Assembly: GCA_013140495.1 (NCBI GenBank)
Contig: JABFSR010000066.1
Location: forward strand, 1 to 60,613
Origin: Verrucomicrobiota bacterium
Lineage (GTDB): Bacteria > Verrucomicrobiota > Verrucomicrobiia > Limisphaerales > JADLHS01
Reading direction: 5' to 3'
Length of the DNA: 60,613 nt
The notes beneath the pieces were generated by a model. It saw only the letters and a program-made list of their open reading frames with translations, was not told where the DNA came from and did not search any database. Position 1 is the first letter of the stretch, and every line of letters begins with the position of its first letter. Below are positions 58,193 to 60,613 of the stretch, in pieces. The position numbers and the translations under genes are program-made.

Positions 58193-60592
58193 TCACGCCA
58201 TCGCTCGCGCGATGGAATTCCACCAAGCGTCGTGAAGATCGGTGAGCGGGGCAGAGAACTCGCCGCTGGCGGTTTTCACCGTCAGCTTGTCGCCGCCGAC
58301 TTTGCCGATCTGCACGGCGGGAACGCCCATGAGCTTGGCGCGTTCGACCACTTTCACGGCATCGAGCGGTTTGCAACTGATGACGATGCGCGATTGCGTT
58401 TCGCCGAAGAGCAACGCGTCGAGGCGGATGTCTTTCATCGCGCTCAGATCAATCATCGCACCAATCAATCTCGGTGTTTCGCGGGCGATGAGCTGACTGA
58501 TGCAGCTTTCCGCAAGCGCGACGGCGAGGCCGCCTTCGCTGCAATCGTGCGCGCTCTTCACGAGGCCGGATTGGATCAGGCCGATGAGCGTGGTGTGCAG
58601 CGTCTTCGCGACTTCGAGATCGCAACGCGGCGGCGAACCGTTCTTTTTGCCGTGGATGACTTGCAGATACGCGCTGCCGCCGAGACCGAAAATCGGGTCG
58701 GCTTTGTCCACCGCTTCGCCGAGCAGGATGATGGCATCGCCTTCGTCCTTGAACCATTGCGTGGTGACGTGTTCCAGCTTCTCGATGAGGCCGACGACGG
58801 AAATCGTGGGTGTCGGATCAATCGGGCCGGCGGGGCTTTGATTGTAGAGCGAGCAATTGCCGCCGGTGACGGGCGCGTTGAAGGCTTTGCAACCTTCCGC
58901 CAGACCGCGCACGGATTCCTTGATCTGCCAGAACAGCTCGGGCTTGAGCGGGCTGGGCATGTTGAGATTGTCCGTTGCGCCGAGCGGAATCGCGCCGCTG
59001 CACGCAAGATTGCGGCACGCTTCGGCCACGGCGATTTTCGCGCCTTCGTAGGGATCGAGATAAACGTAACCGCCGTTGCAGTCCACGGTCATGGCGATGA
59101 GTTTTTCTGTAATGGTAGGGACGCGCTGCTGCGCGTCCCGGCCGAGCGGCAGCTCGGCCCTACCAGAAACTTTGGCGGCGAGTTCCGCACTCATCACGGG
59201 CAAGGAATCCGTCTTGATGCGGATGACCGCAGCGTCGCTGCCGGGCAGGACGACCGAGCCGTCGCGCACTTGATGATCGTATTGACGATAGACCCAGTTC
59301 TTCGACGCGATGCTCGGCCACGCGAGCAACTTCTTCAAATCGTCAGCGGGGGTCGTCGTATCAGCGATGCCATCGAGACGGAATGCGCGGACGTCTTTCA
59401 AGTAAGCTGGCTCAATAGCTTCGCGCTGATACACGGGCGATTCGTCGGCAATTTTCCGCGCGGGAATATCCACGACGAGTTTGCCGCCGTGGCGCACCTT
59501 CATGTGGCCGGTGTCGGTGATGATGCCGATTTCGGACCACGGCAGATCCCACTTGTCGAAAATGCGCTTCACTTCCTCTTCGCGACCCTTGTGGACGACG
59601 ATGAGCATGCGCTCCTGCGATTCCGAAAGCATGATCTCGTAGCTGCTCATGTTCGGCGCGCGTTGCGGAACTTTGTCGAGTTCGATCTCGATGCCCGTGC
59701 CGGCGCGCGCGGCCATTTCGCAGGTGGAACAAGTCAAACCCGCCGCGCCCATGTCTTGCATGCCCGCGACCGCGCCGGTGGCGAGTAGTTCGAGGCACGC
59801 TTCGCACACGAGTTTTTCCATGAACGGATCACCGACCTGCACCGCGCCGCGTTGTTGCTCGGCGGATTCCTCGGTTAAATCCTGCGACGCAAACGCCGCG
59901 CCCGCGAGACCGTCGCGACCCGTCGCCGGGCCGACGTAAAACACGGGATTGCCGACGCCCTTGGCCGCGCCACGCGTGATCTGTTCGTGGCGCAGCACGC
60001 CGAGGCAGAACGCGTTCACGAGCGGATTACCTTGATACGTCTTGTCGAAATACACCTCGCCCGCAACAGTCGGGATGCCGAAGCAATTCCCGTAATGTGC
60101 GATGCCGCTGGCGACGCCGGCGAACAATCTCCGATTGTTCGCAGTTTCAAGTTTCAAGTTTTCAGTGTTCAGTCCGTTGTCAGTGATCGGCCCAAAGCGC
60201 AGCGAGTTCACGGCGCAAACCGGACGCGCGCCCATGGTGAAGATGTCGCGCACGATGCCGCCGACGCCGGTGGTCGCGCCCTGAAACGGCTCGACGGCGC
60301 TCGGATGGTTATGCGACTCGATCTTAAACGCGATGGCGATTCCGTCGCCGATGTCGATGATGCCGGCGTTTTCCTCGCCCGCGCCGACGAGGATTTTCGG
60401 CGACTTGGTGGGGAAGGTCTTGAGCAGCGGCTTGGTGTTTTTGTAGCTGCAATGCTCGCTCCACATCACGGAAAAGATGCCGAGCTCGGTATAGCTTGGC
60501 GTGCGGCCGAGGATTTCCACGGCGTGCTTGTATTCTTCCGGCGTGAGGTTGTGTTTGGCAACCAACTCTGGGGTGATGGCGGGTTCGGTCAT
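58193..60592 (-). CDS. purL: Phosphoribosylformylglycinamidine synthase II
   Basis: 799 residues, starting [20 protein letters not shown]. Conserved blocks of the small PurL type are '[20 protein letters not shown]', '[20 protein letters not shown]', '[20 protein letters not shown]', '[20 protein letters not shown]' and '[20 protein letters not shown]'. PurL uses ATP to convert FGAR to FGAM with ammonia from PurQ. It is longer than usual because of two extra segments: [15 protein letters not shown] (about residues 138-152) and [17 protein letters not shown] (about residues 477-493). Both correspond to repeat-like DNA. Reading frame and active-site blocks are intact. The 3' end recurs at 57157. 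Confidence 0.97.
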   Translation of the reverse strand: MTEPAITPELVAKHNLTPEEYKHAVEILGRTPSYTELGIFSVMWSEHCSYKNTKPLLKTFPTKSPKILVGAGEENAGIIDIGDGIAIAFKIESHNHPSAVEPFQGATTGVGGIVRDIFTMGARPVCAVNSLRFGPITDNGLNTENLKLETANNRRLFAGVASGIAHYGNCFGIPTVAGEVYFDKTYQGNPLVNAFCLGVLRHEQITRGAAKGVGNPVFYVGPATGRDGLAGAAFASQDLTEESAEQQRGAVQVGDPFMEKLVCEACLELLATGAVAGMQDMGAAGLTCSTCEMAARAGTGIEIELDKVPQRAPNMSSYEIMLSESQERMLIVVHKGREEEVKRIFDKWDLPWSEIGIITDTGHMKVRHGGKLVVDIPARKIADESPVYQREAIEPAYLKDVRAFRLDGIADTTTPADDLKKLLAWPSIASKNWVYRQYDHQVRDGSVVLPGSDAAVIRIKTDSLPVMSAELAAKVSGRAELPLGRDAQQRVPTITEKLIAMTVDCNGGYVYLDPYEGAKIAVAEACRNLACSGAIPLGATDNLNMPSPLKPELFWQIKESVRGLAEGCKAFNAPVTGGNCSLYNQSPAGPIDPTPTISVVGLIEKLEHVTTQWFKDEGDAIILLGEAVDKADPIFGLGGSAYLQVIHGKKNGSPPRCDLEVAKTLHTTLIGLIQSGLVKSAHDCSEGGLAVALAESCISQLIARETPRLIGAMIDLSAMKDIRLDALLFGETQSRIVISCKPLDAVKVVERAKLMGVPAVQIGKVGGDKLTVKTASGEFSAPLTDLHDAWWNSIARAMA
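59114..59164. repeat. 51-bp palindromic repeat inserted in frame in purL
   Basis: The block runs ggtaggg...cctacc with two nested hairpins: gggacgcg/cgcgtccc (59118-59139) and ggccgagc/gctcggcc (59140-59159). It is exactly 51 bp, adding 17 codons. It has the form of the extragenic palindromes common in these genomes. Confidence 0.85.
60143..60173. repeat. Low-complexity repeat inside purL
   Basis: 'agtttcaagtttcaag' followed by 'ttttcagtgttcag' encodes [12 protein letters not shown] on the minus strand, between two blocks that are normally near each other in PurL ('LRFGPITD' and 'RRLFAGV'). The sequence resembles intergenic 'ttgaaacttgaaact' repeats rather than coding DNA. Confidence 0.55.
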
Positions 60593-60613
60593 GGAAAAAA
60601 TAAACTTATAAAA

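Noticed and set aside
58232..59788. 518-codon plus-strand open frame opposite purL
   Set aside because: purL is unmistakable on the other strand, and the antisense translation has no recognisable domain.

Overview
The window reads as chromosomal DNA from a member of the Verrucomicrobiota, probably the Pedosphaera/Limisphaera side (old subdivision 3). This is inferred from gene families, with no rRNA marker present. The families are paired PSCyt-DUF1549-DUF1553 and DUF1501 genes, large PVC-type 'membrane-bound dehydrogenases' with CxxCH haem motifs, a Gfo/Idh/MocA + ThuA + DUF1080 + sugar-isomerase set, a pseudopilin with a [13 protein letters not shown] start, PEP-CTERM proteins, and secreted proteins ending in an FYR(I/L)xxP motif. 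Housekeeping anchors are purL, rpsA, gatB and an MTA phosphorylase (mtnP). No rRNA, tRNA, CRISPR array or prophage was seen.

Layout. 1-14 kb: partial MOSC-like gene, membrane methyltransferase, amidohydrolase, two haem-binding dehydrogenases (2.0-5.0 and 7.1-9.7 kb) with a Fic-family AMP-transferase between them, a cupin isomerase-like protein, a polytopic membrane protein and a sialidase-like protein. 14-22.8 kb: an accessory stretch with a 1325-residue secreted glycoside-hydrolase-like mosaic, an ISAs1-family insertion sequence with target duplication, and several small unrelated membrane proteins. 22.8-32.3 kb: a sugar-catabolism block (two TIM-barrel isomerase/epimerase-like proteins, a Gfo/Idh/MocA oxidoreductase, ThuA, an SGNH-dehydrogenase fusion, and a sialate O-acetylesterase-DUF1080 fusion) suited to oxidative (3-keto) glycoside processing. 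33.3-36.1 kb: secreted sugar-dehydrogenase-like protein with Ig-like repeats. 36.5-41.8 kb: a patchwork island with a gutted restriction-modification gene, a three-gene HNH operon inside it, duplicated gene ends, a NlpC/P60-like hydrolase and a small cassette-like membrane gene. 41.8-60.6 kb: mtnP and a PfkB kinase, DUF1501 and PSCyt genes, gatB converging on rpsA, a broken vWA gene, two paralogous secreted proteins (one PEP-CTERM), a pseudopilin, a lipoprotein and purL.

The most interesting signals are structural. (a) 3' ends of resident genes (mtnP, purL, and remnants resembling gcvP and dinD) recur as fragments next to apparently acquired genes, as if DNA was repeatedly integrated at gene ends. 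(b) A ~200-bp repeat occurs three times, each time immediately upstream of a different small membrane-protein gene, all on the minus strand. (c) A compact three-gene operon (159, 150 and 202 residues, the last an HNH nuclease) sits inside a deleted restriction-modification gene and may be an undescribed defence or mobile module. (d) Palindromic repeats sit in frame inside purL and apparently inside the Fic gene, adding residues without breaking the frame.

All family calls come from reading the sequence. No database search or folding was run.
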